64,000 nucleotides of DNA from Phlebotomus papatasi (GCF_024763615.1 NC_077222.1:25358001-25422000), one strand, 5' to 3'; positions 48,801 through 54,979 are shown, counted from the first letter of the stretch. Translations and numbers: made by a program. Notes: generated by a model not told the origin, from the letters alone.

Positions 48801-49194
48801 TTTTAGGGTAAAAAACTTAACTTTACTTTGCAGTAACTTCCAAGGGGGCGTGGCCTAAATTATTTTTATCAGTGGTTATAAGTACCGCCCTGTAAAATAT
48901 GGCATATGTCTTTAAGTTGCGATATTGCAAAAAAAAAACTTGTCCAGGAGCCAACCAACTGACAGAATCCATTCTTCAGTTGCAGGAAGGCCTGTGGCTC
49001 TGGTTTATTCAACTCGAACTGACAAAGCTGATCGAGCTGAAAGAGCCTTCAAGATGGCACGTTCATATTCCTTTGACAATGACTCAATGGACAAGGGAAT
49101 TGAGCTGAAAGATGTTTCTGCCTCTGTGGAAGGTACTTCGGCAGATGAAGAAGTTCAACCTCTGGTCAGTTCCAATGTCACATCACCCAAATGA
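12457..49194 (+). CDS. Kidins220: Kidins220/ARMS scaffold protein (whole spliced gene)
   Basis: Kinase D-interacting substrate of 220 kDa (ARMS) is a multi-pass membrane scaffold that couples receptor tyrosine kinases, for example neurotrophin and ephrin receptors, to MAPK signalling. Seen here: joined exons 12457-12852, 27925-28143, 29641-31707, 31775-32574, 32635-32813, 32889-33169, 33258-33428, 33521-33718, 33886-33915 and 36135-36449 keep one frame and give about 1551 aa. The order is a low-complexity N-terminus, about eleven ankyrin repeats (residues ~145-560), a KAP P-loop NTPase with Walker A AKWGSGKS (~606-613), four hydrophobic helices inside the KAP domain (~638-685 and ~792-850), Walker B LVGVVDALD (~911), a SAM-like segment (~1315-1400) and a disordered tail. 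Vertebrate proteins are about 1770 aa with the same order. An alternative 3' end uses 36135-36246, 46690-46890 and 48980-49194 (about 1622 aa). Identity is very secure; the extreme N-terminus and the tails are less so. Confidence 0.93.
13351..14333. repeat. Ten-copy interspersed array of TAATGGCATGCAAG
   Basis: Core 14-mers start at 13351, 13495, 13670, 13798, 13956, 14091, 14167, 14226, 14273 and 14320 (the last shifted and degraded). Spacings are 144, 175, 128, 158, 135, 76, 59, 47 and 47. The first five or six units also share loose blocks such as TTGCTATTGACTG and AGTATTCGTTTGCAAA, so this is probably an old ~140-bp minisatellite in which only the GCATGC-centred core stayed similar. Confidence 0.85.
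15354..15590. repeat. Two direct copies of a ~180-bp unit
   Basis: GGTACATTG...TTTTGCGC(A)AGTTGGCGCTGG then AATTTTGAA recurs at ~15349 and ~15521. A third relative is at 24826-24900 (GACACATTGAAG, then AGCGCTTTCACC and CCAATTTTGAA). Confidence 0.55.
17448..17965. mobile_element. Element with inverted CCAAAATCCCGAAAG-type arms, split by a SINE
   Basis: The left arm (17463-17540) has repeated AAAATCCCGAA blocks; the right arm (17908-17965) has the complement, GGATTTTGGCTTT blocks. The SINE at 17553-17832 is inserted between them. Same sequence family as the satellite at 44380-45440. Confidence 0.6.
17553..17832 (-). mobile_element. tRNA-derived SINE with 14-bp target duplication
   Basis: On the minus strand: tRNA-like head with A-box (TCAAGTGGTAGAGCACT, 17793-17809) and perfect B-box (GGTTCGAATCC, 17759-17769), a body, then the 3' tail TTCATGGAATGTTGTG and (TTA)n at 17553-17573. 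The element is flanked by GAAAATTTGCCTTT at 17539-17552 and 17833-17846, an exact 14-bp duplication showing insertion by target-primed reverse transcription. Transcribed by RNA polymerase III if active. The tRNA part lacks a proper acceptor stem, so it is not a tRNA gene. Confidence 0.88.
18228..18424. repeat. MITE with AGTAGGGCAG...CTGTCC...TTCCCCCTA ends
   Basis: Left TAGTGAGAAGTAGGGCAGCT, right end CACTTCCCCCTA. The inner pair ACCTTATCATGATG / CATCATGATAAGGTT is also inverted. Family relatives are at 54767-54979 and 55349-57194. Confidence 0.6.
18713..18914 (+). repeat. GGCTTCAGACCTAAGG MITE copy
   Basis: About 200 bp from CCGGCTTCAGACCTAAGG to CCTCTAGTCTGAAGCCGG. The ends are inverted and the interior is collinear with 6054-6257 in opposite orientation. 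Confidence 0.75.
19082..19267 (+). repeat. GGCTTCAGATCTAAGG MITE copy
   Basis: Starts ACGGGCTTCAGATCTAAGG and ends AAATCTTTAGTCTGAAGATCG; same interior blocks. A more decayed relative follows at ~19300-19442 (ATTGGATTATTAAAATAAAC, CAATAAAATTGCACACTATT). Confidence 0.65.
19450..20560. promoter_or_regulatory. GC-richer island, possible second promoter/5' UTR exon of Kidins220
   Basis: This kilobase is richer in GC and CpG (GATCG, GCGATCGCGCG near 19700) than the flanking intron. It contains a consensus donor GACGACAG/GTAAAA at 19555 and initiator-like CAGTY motifs. It has no credible coding frame on either strand. It would fit a noncoding first exon whose product joins the acceptor at 27925, where an in-frame ATG lies 21 bases in. 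Inference only; enhancer function is equally possible. Confidence 0.35.
21570..21973. repeat. Fold-back MITE with TAA target duplication
   Basis: 404 bp, almost wholly palindromic: ends GGGCAGAATCACATTGACA and complement, arms ~190 bp, loop near 21775. Flanked by TAA on each side (21567-21569, 21974-21976), as expected for PIF/Harbinger-type TWA duplication. Family placement is inference. Confidence 0.8.
22800..22938. repeat. Partial CCCTTTAAGAACGA MITE
   Basis: Left end GACCCTTTAAGAACGAATGG and right end GGTGTCCCACTCGTCCTTAA are inverted. Related to the TTAA-flanked elements at 25694-25841 and 61258-61727, but the terminal TTAA pair is not intact here. Confidence 0.55.
23335..23476. repeat. 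MITE with ATATCGTCGGTT termini
   Basis: ATATATCGTCGGTTCCGTCT at left against AACGCAACCGACGATATT at right, with further inverted ATCTGCATTT / AAATTCAGAT. About 140 bp. Confidence 0.65.
24146..24375. repeat. MITE with TAAAGTACCC termini (copy 2)
   Basis: GGTAAAGTACCCTTACTCGA and TCGAATGAGGGAACTTTGCC as imperfect inverted ends; GGTTCCTCGACTCGA / TCGAGACGAGGAACC subterminal. Same family as 3323-3553. Confidence 0.75.
24940..25016. repeat. Fragment shared with 59930-59990
   Basis: CATACGATCCCAAGCTTC-type sequence (here CGTACGATCCCAAGCTTCAT, then AATGACTAAGTTTTT) recurs at 59947-59975. Short GTAGGGGAAAA / TTTTTTCTAC ends are inverted. Confidence 0.5.
25694..25841. repeat. TTAA-flanked MITE, piggyBac-like
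   Basis: 148 bp: TTAACCCTTTAAGAACGA at left, TCGTCCTTAAAGGGTTAA at right. TTAA at both tips plus CCCTTTAA termini is the signature of piggyBac-type mobilisation. Confidence 0.75.
27925..28143 (+). CDS. Kidins220: Kidins220 exon 2 (first ankyrin repeats)
   Basis: Acceptor ATTTTCAG precedes 27925 and donor CAG/GTAAGT follows 28143; 73 codons, phase 0 at both ends. It encodes the start of the ankyrin domain (YVDSNDLQGLKTLLDTRH, then TILMVCSARG and ELIARGADVQ), matching the opening of the Kidins220 ankyrin array. An in-frame ATG at 27946 (MGAFGYRTLL) is a plausible alternative start aligned with the N-terminus of vertebrate Kidins220. Confidence 0.9.
28401..28604 (+). repeat. GGCTTCAGACCTAAGGCTTAG MITE copy
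   Basis: GGGCTTCAGACCTAAGGCTT at left, ACCTCTAGTCTGAAGACGGC at right. Best-preserved ends of this family in the window. Confidence 0.8.
29000..29220 (-). mobile_element. Retroelement remnant with hammerhead-ribozyme-like core
   Basis: On the minus strand, CTGATGA (29095-29101) and GAAA (29074-29077) flank a hairpin-forming segment. ATTCG precedes and GAATT follows. The surrounding ~200 bp is homologous, in the opposite orientation, to 48540-48790 (GTTCAAGTG, GATTTTC, CATTCG, CTGATGAAGA, CGAAACGTC, CTGCTACA in the same order). Penelope-like retroelements and retrozymes are known to carry hammerhead motifs, so this may be a fragment of one. Confidence 0.5.
29641..31707 (+). CDS. Kidins220: Kidins220 exon 3 (ankyrin array, KAP Walker A, transmembrane helices)
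   Basis: Large exon of 689 codons, phase 0 at both ends, with acceptor TTGCTTAG and donor AGG/GTGAGT. It encodes consecutive ~33-residue ankyrin repeats recognisable by GxTPL, AxxxGH, IVxxLL and GAxV signatures, including HRDMGGWSALMW and DKYGTTALVWA, which are typical of Kidins220. It continues into the KAP domain (YELYSSALADVLSEPT, then Walker A AKWGSGKSFLL). Two hydrophobic pairs follow: from APWLLFTVCLHICLLI through GALVLIYTAILAIRF, then PLILLFELALAVSAAG and IALYALGSVLLVGFVG. These are the four helices that place the KAP domain at the membrane. Long open frames on the opposite strand are codon-bias shadows. Confidence 0.96.
31775..32574 (+). CDS. Kidins220: Kidins220 exon 4 (KAP domain with Walker B)
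   Basis: Follows a 67-bp intron; acceptor TTGTAG, donor AA/GTGAGT, ends two bases into a Lys codon. It encodes the Walker B strand LVGVVDALDSCD, then FVLLLAVDPHVIAKA and GHDFLRNLVHLPVYLQ, all KAP-family features. A Ser/Arg-rich loop follows (~130 residues), then NPRSMRRLMNVIYITVRLL, the conserved end of the NTPase fold. Confidence 0.94.
32635..32813 (+). CDS. Kidins220: Kidins220 exon 5
   Basis: 60-bp intron before it; acceptor GATTTTAG, donor AAAG/GTAAGG. The two carried bases AA plus G restore Lys. It encodes ISCLREAAALLELDRDERKL and a helical segment (LRIFLPFTINLDPYLRKVLK) that closes the KAP region. It ends one base into a Glu codon. Confidence 0.9.
32889..33169 (+). CDS. Kidins220: Kidins220 exon 6 (proline-rich linker)
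   Basis: Acceptor TTTTGCAG, donor CCT/GTGAGT. G plus AG restores Glu; the exon ends in phase 0. It encodes an acidic start (EDQQAMEDEG) and a Pro/Tyr/Ala-rich linker (PRFPQPYPPYQ, AKPPPVPTVE) between the KAP and SAM-like regions. Most likely disordered. Confidence 0.88.
33258..33428 (+). CDS. Kidins220: Kidins220 exon 7 (SAM-like segment, first half)
   Basis: 57 codons, phase 0 both ends; acceptor ATTTTTTCAG, donor ATT/GTAAGT. The segment VNGLSDLLQQIDEL, then ISGRVLMHCDLQELK, has the spacing of the SAM-like domain of Kidins220 (short helices, then a GRVL turn). It continues directly into the next exon. Confidence 0.9.
33521..33718 (+). CDS. Kidins220: Kidins220 exon 8 (SAM-like segment, second half)
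   Basis: 66 codons, phase 0 both ends; acceptor GATTTTTCAG, donor CAG/GTAATG. It begins LNLSFGHWEIFRLLIITLRN, corresponding to the final helix of the SAM-like domain. A Gln/Ser-rich disordered stretch follows. Confidence 0.88.
33886..33915 (+). CDS. Kidins220: Kidins220 30-nt micro-exon
   Basis: Strong acceptor TTTTCATGCAG and donor CAG/GTGTGT frame exactly ten codons (QRVHDYELMQ), phase 0 on both sides. Inclusion or skipping leaves the flanking exons in frame (MEKQ to VTLEEQ either way). The call rests on splice sites and phase only, so it may be an alternative exon. Confidence 0.6.
34695..34821. repeat. Truncated copy of the CAGTAGACTCTC MITE
   Basis: TCAATCGGCTCTTTTTCAATC onward matches 61749-61861 almost base for base, including TTCACGTTTAATTATGAAGC. 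The right half is missing. Confidence 0.8.
34881..35090. repeat. Fold-back MITE with GTAGGGGAAAGTA termini
   Basis: Arms of ~75 bp: GTAGGGAAAAGTATTCTCCC ... CCTTCGAATAATGTGAA and inverse, loop ~60 bp rich in TA. Confidence 0.8.
36135..36449 (+). CDS. Kidins220: Kidins220 terminal exon, short isoform (internal donor at 36247)
   Basis: Acceptor TTTTTGTCCAACAG. It encodes VTLEEQMICGALQTLNEEAF and, if read through, an acidic Ser/Pro tail ending MSPPFTQNIDDTPL and TAA at 36447-36449. A consensus donor GCAG/GTGAGA at 36247 splits the exon. Using it ends the exon in phase 1 at 36246, exactly what the exon at 46690 needs. This is therefore a composite terminal exon giving two C-termini. Confidence 0.85.
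   Translation: MTLEEQMICGALQTLNEEAFEDVVGSSERGGTGSQTAGEILHPLDPIRESFEFSSPGSDFGSGVHTVMIPTSPYPADLTDNTDPVPTVIVMSPPFTQNIDDTPL
36450..36837 (+). terminator. 3' UTR and candidate poly(A) signal of the short Kidins220 isoform
   Basis: After the stop at 36449 the sequence is AT-rich. The first canonical AATAAA lies at 36832-36837. It falls at the start of a repeat-rich stretch, so the true cleavage site is uncertain. Confidence 0.4.
37875..37958 (-). mobile_element. tRNA-like SINE fragment
   Basis: On the minus strand TTTAGCGGTATAGCATC resembles an A-box and GAGTTCAAGCATTCC a degenerate B-box, at roughly tRNA spacing. It is followed by GGCTTTGCGG-type sequence also present near 2851 and 45715. Confidence 0.4.
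38290..38470. repeat. Dispersed repeat with GGACGGACAGACGGACAGAC tract
   Basis: AAGTCGCTATCTCTTACCG then a GGACAGAC run. Related words (AAGTC(G/A)(T/A)TATCTCT, AGCTTG, GGACGGA) occur near 6490 and 60645. Confidence 0.45.
40175..40540. repeat. Fold-back MITE with TA duplication
   Basis: 366 bp, ends CACAGAAAAAATACTTTG and CAAAATATTTTTTTCTGCG, TA on each side. Arms of ~160 bp contain repeated AATGTTCGTAAATGTTTGTG words, so it is both palindromic and internally repetitive. Confidence 0.8.
43763..43895. repeat. Small MITE with GGCACCCCTTATG termini
   Basis: GGCACCCCTTATGACCAC at 43763 against GTGGCCATAAGGGGTGCC ending at 43895; 133 bp. Confidence 0.7.
44380..45440. repeat. Satellite-like AAAATCCCGAAAGCC array with inverted flank
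   Basis: From 44388 to 45310 the DNA is built from 10-15-bp variants of AAAATCCCGAAAGC. A higher-order block (GGATCAAAGTCCCAAAAAAT, then CGAAAATATCGAAAGCC) returns about every 185-210 bp near 44440, 44618, 44805, 44990 and 45230. After a short unique stretch, the complement TTGGGATTTTGGCTTTTGG appears at ~45402-45430, making an inverted terminal arrangement as at 17448-17965. Open frames inside are repeat artefacts. Confidence 0.75.
46690..46890 (+). CDS. Kidins220: Kidins220 distal alternative exon (long isoform)
   Basis: Acceptor TCTTTTGTAG, donor CCAA/GTAAGA; 201 nt. The single G carried from 36246 completes GAT. The frame reads GRASPTPSWSASPSIVRREP, then a Lys/Ser-rich stretch (PRGSVKSEKKVSIKNEIP) and ends SFGKIPSPGP. 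Such Ser/Pro and basic patches are typical of the phosphorylated cytoplasmic tails of this family. No frame conflict; it ends one base into the next codon. Confidence 0.75.
47590..48540 (+). repeat. Tandem ~170-bp GGGGGCGTGGCCTATTTTT repeat
   Basis: Units start near 48000, 48178, 48345 and 48515, with a broken one before 47715. Each has AGGGGGCGTGGC, then ACCCATTTTTATG, CTGTCCTGTAAAATTGTTCAG, AATGCTGGAAAATGG and AGTAGTTCTTTGA. The MITE at 47723-47955 interrupts the first. A lone GGGGGCGTGGCCTAAATT at ~48844 continues the series after the next element. Confidence 0.75.
47723..47955. repeat. MITE with TAAGGTAAAGTGCCC termini (copy 3)
   Basis: TAAGGTAAAGTGCCCTCGAG and GAGGGCACTTTACCTTA are inverted ends; GGTTCCTCGACTCGACC / GGTCGAATTGAGGAACC subterminal. 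Inserted in the tandem repeat. Confidence 0.85.
48540..48790 (+). mobile_element. Retroelement remnant with hammerhead-ribozyme-like core
   Basis: CTGATGA (48675-48681), a short hairpin segment (ATGA/TCAT with a C bulge), GAAA (48699-48702), then ACG-TCAGT-CGT as a small third stem followed by A. TATTC at 48665-48669 could pair with GAATA at 48716-48720 as the outer stem. The A at the stem-II base opposes C, not U, so activity is uncertain. Its copy at 29000-29220 has the same layout. Confidence 0.5.
48980..49194 (+). CDS. Kidins220: Kidins220 last exon, long isoform
   Basis: Two acceptors six bases apart (TTCAG before 48980, TTGCAG before 48986) are both compatible with the phase left by the exon ending at 46890. 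The frame encodes GRPVALVYSTRTDKADRAER, then ARSYSFDNDSMDKGIELKDV and an acidic end finishing SSNVTSPK and TGA at 49192-49194. Codons show the expected purine-first pattern in this frame; the +1 frame lacks it. Identity as the Kidins220 tail is inferred from strand, phase and composition. Confidence 0.7.
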
Positions 49195-49763
49195 AGATCA
49201 AGAGAAATTTACTTCTTTCTGGCAAAATCCCACGAAAAGCTTTCGCACTTTCGAAAATGGGTCTTTCCCACCTTTCTTTTTTGGTTATGTTTTCTTTATT
49301 AAAGTGTTTGACTAGTCATCGCAAAAATTGATGCCTTTCGCAAACATTGCGGAAAATCCAAAATGATACTGTAGCATAGATCCAAAAAAAAAAGAGTTAA
49401 ACTTCGCCAAGGGGTAATTAACACGCAACATTTAGTATAGTTTCGAAGAATTTTGTAAAGAAATTAACACTGCTCACTAAGTGTATTAATCGAATATTGT
49501 TTAGCTATTTTTCGAAAGTATTTAGTTAAGTCTTAGAAATTGATTTATAATTAATAGAAGTAAGTGGTCATAGAATAAACAACTTTTTAGTTACTAAAAA
49601 GATCGGCAATGAAGTTTTGCAATTTGAGAATCTAATGCGGAACGAACAATTGCGAGTAGAGACACTAACGGTGGTCTTGCAAACTACGAATGATAAAAAG
49701 AGTTACTGGGAATTAAATAGTAATTATTATTAGTACAAAATTATGAAAATCGTATCGAATAAA
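49195..49763 (+). terminator. 3' UTR and candidate poly(A) signals of the long Kidins220 isoform
   Basis: AT-rich non-coding sequence after the stop codon at 49194, with AATAAA at 49574-49579 and 49758-49763. Confidence 0.45.
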
Positions 49764-50355
49764 GTTACCCAGTGTACTAAATATGGTTATCAAAATACAT
49801 TTAATTAAGTTTTTAAATATTTTTCCTAATTTAGATAAATATTTTAGAAAATTTTTTAAAAATAATTAGATTATCGTGAAATATGAAGAATTTCCACAGC
49901 GATTAGTTAGATTGTCGATCTAATATTAAGTTTATTCATTTTTAATGCAATATTATGTTTATTTTTAAGCATTATCGAATGAGAATTGAATACCTTCAAA
50001 ATTATGATCTTCAATAATATCCTAATTTTTTTTATAGTATGTTTAATTACCTGGTAACATAGGTTAAGCTGTTATTGAATTTGACCCGTTTTCATAAATT
50101 TGGTAAGTAGGTTAATTGATGATAGGGTACTCATTAAGTACTTATTAAGTACTTAAAGGGTTGGCCGGTTAGTGTCTTTGATGTAAATTTTTCCAGCAGA
50201 AACTCTAGTTTAATTTACATTGAAAGGTTTATTTGAAATATGGCAAAATTAGTTACCAATTTGATGACATTTTGTTTGTCATAAATTTCAGTATTAGCAG
50301 ACCCCAAACTGGAAGATTATGATGCTATATAAATGAAAAATGAACGTGTTTCTTT

Positions 50356-50754
50356 AGCACTTTACTGTTCTCAAATGCTTCTGTATCACCGACTTTTCTT
50401 TGAATTAGTTCCTCTCTCGACTGTTTTTCCAAGTGTTTTTCGTGTCCGAAAACCACCAATCAATTGAGATGGGAATCAATACAAACAAAAGTCGATTATA
50501 GATAAGCCCTTGAGAACAGTGAACTGCTAAAAAATGTTCAGGAGAACGATTTCCCCTTTTTTGGCACATACTTTTTTTTAGCACTTTTCTTTTCGCAAGT
50601 GCTTCTGCACTATCGACTTTTGTTTGCGTTGGTTCCTATCTCGACTGTTACGTGGTTTTAGAACACGGAAAGGATTTGGAAAAACTGTCGTGACAGGAAC
50701 CAACACAAAACAAAGTCGATTATTTAGAAGCACTGGAGAACAGTAAAGTGCTAC
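50356..50754. repeat. Twin fold-back repeats (50356-50531 and 50579-50754)
   Basis: Both start TAGCACTTT(A/T)CTGTTCTC-like or TAGCACTTTTCTTTTCGC and end with GAGAACAGT(G/A)AA(C/G)TGCTA. Inner CGACTTTT(C/G)TTTG and CAAAGTCGAT are inverted. The two 176-bp copies lie in the same orientation, 47 bp apart. Confidence 0.7.
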
Positions 50755-50779
50755 AGGAATTTGTTTACGTTTCATTGGA

Positions 50780-53600
50780 ATATTATCATTAACCTATTTA
50801 GCGAATGTCTTTAACTTCTAAAGATAAATACGTAACGAGAATTTCGAGAACGCAATCAAGAAAATGAAATATTTCTAAAATATTTTATGTTAATATTTCG
50901 TTTAAATCATTATAAAGAAATAATAGAACTTAAATTTTGTGATTAAGCATGAGTTCTTGAAAGGTAATTAGAACTAAGACACATTGATAGCCAATAGCAC
51001 ATACAAATAATGAGCGAAGACACATACCAGTATTCCCAAGCAATTGCAAGATATCGAAATAATTTTTTTACGAATCGCTTTCGGCTTATGTAAGTCTTAC
51101 ATGAAACTTTGAAAATTTGCACAGATATGGCATTAATTAGTTTAATTATGAAACTTTTGTGTAATTGGGATTTTTTTCTTCAATGAAAACACGATAAATC
51201 GCATTTTCTTAGCCAAGACACATAATAGAAGGTTTTCTATGTTCTTGTTTTTGGAATTTTTGTCTTTGTCGTGAAAGTTTTTTAAACTGTATCATGAAAA
51301 GTCTTGCAAATTATACCTGACAGATACAAAGTTCATTCCATCATAGCGTTGGTTGATGAATACGATTTGTGGTGTGTATCTTGGCTTAAAATAAATTTTT
51401 AGCGAATAATTTATTTCGTCGTCGTTTTGGTTTCTGATTTTCTGTGTTACTTCGTAGATTTTTAATTTAAAATCTTAGATACAAGATGTTTTAACAAAAC
51501 GTTTACTGACTAAATTGAATTTGTAGTCTCAAAAATTATTATTATTAAATAAATGAAATTGCATATTTTAGTGTTAAAATCTTAATAACATAATAGTTTT
51601 TATCAAACAAATTTATTAACAAAAAAATTGAAGAAGAATCAAAAATGAGACAAAAATAAAAAGAAAGATCACCATCGACTGTAAACCATTAAACTTACTA
51701 AGCGGAGACACACACCATAAAAGCATTGTCTGATTTTTTTACATTTTGTCTGAGATTCCTGATTTCTTTCTAATTCATAAAATGGTATGTAAGCGTAATT
51801 TATGCTAATGAAAGGCTAATTTTTTTTTTTATTTTCTGTTAGAATACCTAAGTTATTGTGACATTGATCACCTTTCTGGTATGTGTCCCGGATACTCATT
51901 TTGTAGTTACCACTGTCATTGTGTTTAAGGCCTAAAAAAGCATTTGTGAGGTAGAACAAGTGTTCAAATTAAGTTTATTTAGATTCTCTAAAGTTACTTA
52001 TCCCTTGGCATAATCTTGACTAAAGTGCGCGTAACTTCGGTACAAAGTAGATTACTTAATATAACTTTAGGAACGTTCTATATAGACAACAAACAGCAAA
52101 GAAACTATTTTAGCAATACTCTCAAAAGCACCTAATTTCTCAGTTGAGAATTATTTAAACGTGTAACTGCGGATACTTAATGACAGTGATTAAATAAAAT
52201 CAATGAAAAAATATTTTTAATGATTGTTTTTATGGATCCAATTTACTTTTTTTGTTCTGCGTTGACAAAGGTGAATTTAGTTGGATTTAGTTCAGCATAG
52301 TTTCATCATTTTGAAATGGAAAATCCCATGAGAAGTGTGACAACTGTCATAGGAGGAGCAGGATAATAATTAATTTGATTGGCAGAAGAAACACAAAAAG
52401 TATTTCTTTTGACTCAAGCGCTCTGTTCATTTGCATATTTTTTGTGCGTCTGGCTGGGGAATTTTATCGAAAAAAATTCCATTCAGTCGTCTTATGCCTT
52501 CTTTTAAGCAAGTTGCAAAAAAAACTTAATAATTTAGCGAAGGCGTCGATATATACATAATTTACAATAATAGAAAATGAAAGAGTTTTCTTATAGTTCA
52601 AATTGTTTTTGTTGAATTTACAATTTTTTTCTAGCATTATCACGTATTTTCTGATACTCAATAATTGTTATCAATTTTGCTTTGTTAATAATAATTAGAA
52701 AATGAAACTAATGGAGTATTGATGCATAACAAATATGTTGACCTAGGATTTTCCGTAAGAAAATATTCCGAGTCTTGCTTGTTATTTCGGGAAGAAACTT
52801 ATAAATCGCTCCTTGGAAATTACAAGGGCTCAACTGACTTTTTGGCGATTTTGAAATTTTAATGTACTTAGAAAGAGAATTTAATAAATTTTCAGATTAT
52901 ATAAGTGATAAAATTTCGGTAATAGAAATAATTTTCAAAATTTTACTCTATGATTTTTAATTACGTATTTTTGTTTGAAGTTTAGGGGCACAAAATGGAT
53001 TTATCGTTGAAATTTTTGTGCAATAAATGGCAATAAAGGACCAACTGAAGCATGTTGATCCCTTATCATTCTGAATGACAAGGAGCTAACTCATAAAAAA
53101 AACATGTTTTGAAAGGGGAAAATATGTGTTTTACGATGTTTATATTAATAATCATACAAATAAAAAAGAAATAAATTATTTTTGTTCAGGTAGAATAATA
53201 ATGATCACGTAATTGTTTTGGTTTTGTGGAAAAAAATTACAAAATAAAAGATTTTATTTGTGTCGAAAACAAAAACAATTTCTAATATCAAAACGCGAAT
53301 TCTGTGATAAGAAACAATATCACGAAGCTATACAAGAAAATTCTGATTCACATTTTTTTAAGAACATTCAGAACAAGAACTCCAAAATTTCTTTGATATG
53401 TCATACGTGCCATACCACTACTGTGTCGTAAAACCCGAGGCAGAGTCGACAAATTTAATATTCGTCGCAGTGTCATGAATGCGTGTTGAAAATCATAAAC
53501 AGGACTAAGCCTGTATGATGTCGCGCTCTCAATGGTCCCGTTGTCCAACCCGATATTGTCACTATCTTTGTCAGGTTCACGGAACACCGTGTGGCCTTCA
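50780..53600. other. Gene-free intergenic stretch
   Basis: AT-rich; no gene, RNA or clear repeat boundary recognised. Confidence 0.45.
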
Positions 53601-53622
53601 CCTATGACATTAAAAAGATGTA

Positions 53623-54687
53623 GGGTAAGGGCTCATAATTTTGGACCAGTCTGCTTATAAGCATCGATGTTCCAAGTTTGAAGTGCGATATTTTCAATAC
53701 TAATTGACATTTCTTGTTACACTCTTTTCAGAAGGGTTGTTTAGAAACTTAGCAAGGTATTTATCGTCTTATTTTTACTAAAATCAGTTTTAATACGTTT
53801 AAAAATGAATGGATATGTAGAGGTGAGCTTGGCTCTTATTTTGGACAACTTGGTTATTAATTTGGACAACTTGGCTGTAAATTTGGACAGCTAATCCGCC
53901 TCAATAGGATGCCCATTGTTCTTCATTTGATGAACCAATCTTACCAAGTCCTCTTCCTGTTCATGTAAGGGAAACGTAGAATGTCACAAGAAGCCCGGAA
54001 ACTTTCCATATCATTAATTAAACTGAGTTTACTTCGGTACTCCAAGTACGTGCGGATTCGCTCATTCCCTGGCCTTTCGGGAGCCTTTCAAGGCATTTCT
54101 CGCTACAACTCGTTCGTAGAGATGATTTTTTTTGTTTCTCCAGGAGTTTTTTCAACCTAGTCATCACAAAAGCTAAAACTTCACGAAATTTCGTGAGGAA
54201 AACACCTGTCCAAAATAAGGAGTATAACCTCTTTGGTAAATATCTTAAAAAATTTCCCATTTTTCACACGAAAAATTTAATTCACAAGGCAAATCTCACT
54301 TCAGGTCAAATGTACAAATCACCACTAACGTGAATCAACACAATTTTCAATGAATATTCAATAATATCATTCAAAAAAGCGAAGAAACATTATTAGTACT
54401 TCACCACAGCTAAATAAGACTGAAGTAAACACGAAGTTCTGTCATATTTCTCGTAAGCAATTGCTCACACTGAATTTTCAACAAAGCAATTTCAACTCAA
54501 ATCATATTCAAAATTTAACGTATTTAGTGTCAAAATCTTCCAAAAAGAACAAATATATAGATAGAATTCATTATTCATCAAATATTGGAATAAAAATCCA
54601 TCATTTTAATCAATTTATTTTTAGTGTCCAATGTTACCCTCGAAGTGTCAAAAATAAGAAACTGGACAAAATTATGAGCCTTTCCCC
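53623..54687 (-). mobile_element. TA-flanked DNA transposon remnant
   Basis: Ends GGGTAAGGGCTCATAATTTT and AAAATTATGAGCCTTTCCCC, with TA on both sides (53621-53622, 54688-54689); ~1065 bp. Inside, AATTTGGACAACTTGG repeats near 53850, and a minus-strand 80-codon frame (54018-54260) with KFREVLAFVMTRLKKLLEKQ may be a transposase relic, which I do not recognise. TA duplication fits Tc1/mariner/pogo. Confidence 0.6.
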
Positions 54688-54766
54688 TATCCATAGATCC
54701 TCTTCCACCCAGCGCGCCGAGACTTCTATAGAATTTTATGGAGAATGGATCCAAACGTATTAGCGG

Positions 54767-54979
54767 GAAGTGGGGCACTTTTGAAATTGGGGCACCTTTA
54801 AAATTGTGATTTTTCACCTATTTTTAAATAAAATTGAGCCTTATCATGATATTATTTAGTTGCACAAACCAATTGCAAACATACCATTACATAATTGAGC
54901 CATACCATTTCATTATGATTCAGTTCTATTTAAATATAGGAGAAAAATCTTAATTTCAAAGGTGCCCCATTTCCTCCTA
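54767..54979. repeat. MITE with GGAAGTGGGGCAC...GTGCCCCATTTCCTCC ends
   Basis: Ends AGTGGGGCACTTTTGAAATT and AATTTCAAAGGTGCCCCATT; inner CCTTATCATGATATT and TTCATTATGATTCAG inverted. Related to 18228-18424. Confidence 0.65.

Larger units (their letters stand above)
46891..48979 (+). other. Kidins220 last intron (long isoform)
   Basis: GTAAGA donor, TTCAG (or TTGCAG) acceptor. Occupied mostly by the GGGGGCGTGGCC tandem repeat, one MITE and one hammerhead-like repeat. Confidence 0.6.

Noticed and set aside
48899..49108. Alternative frame for the last exon starting at 48948 (TGTCCAG acceptor)
   Set aside because: It would run in a frame with poor codon pattern and stop at 49106-49108; the phase-compatible frame from 48980/48986 looks far more protein-like.
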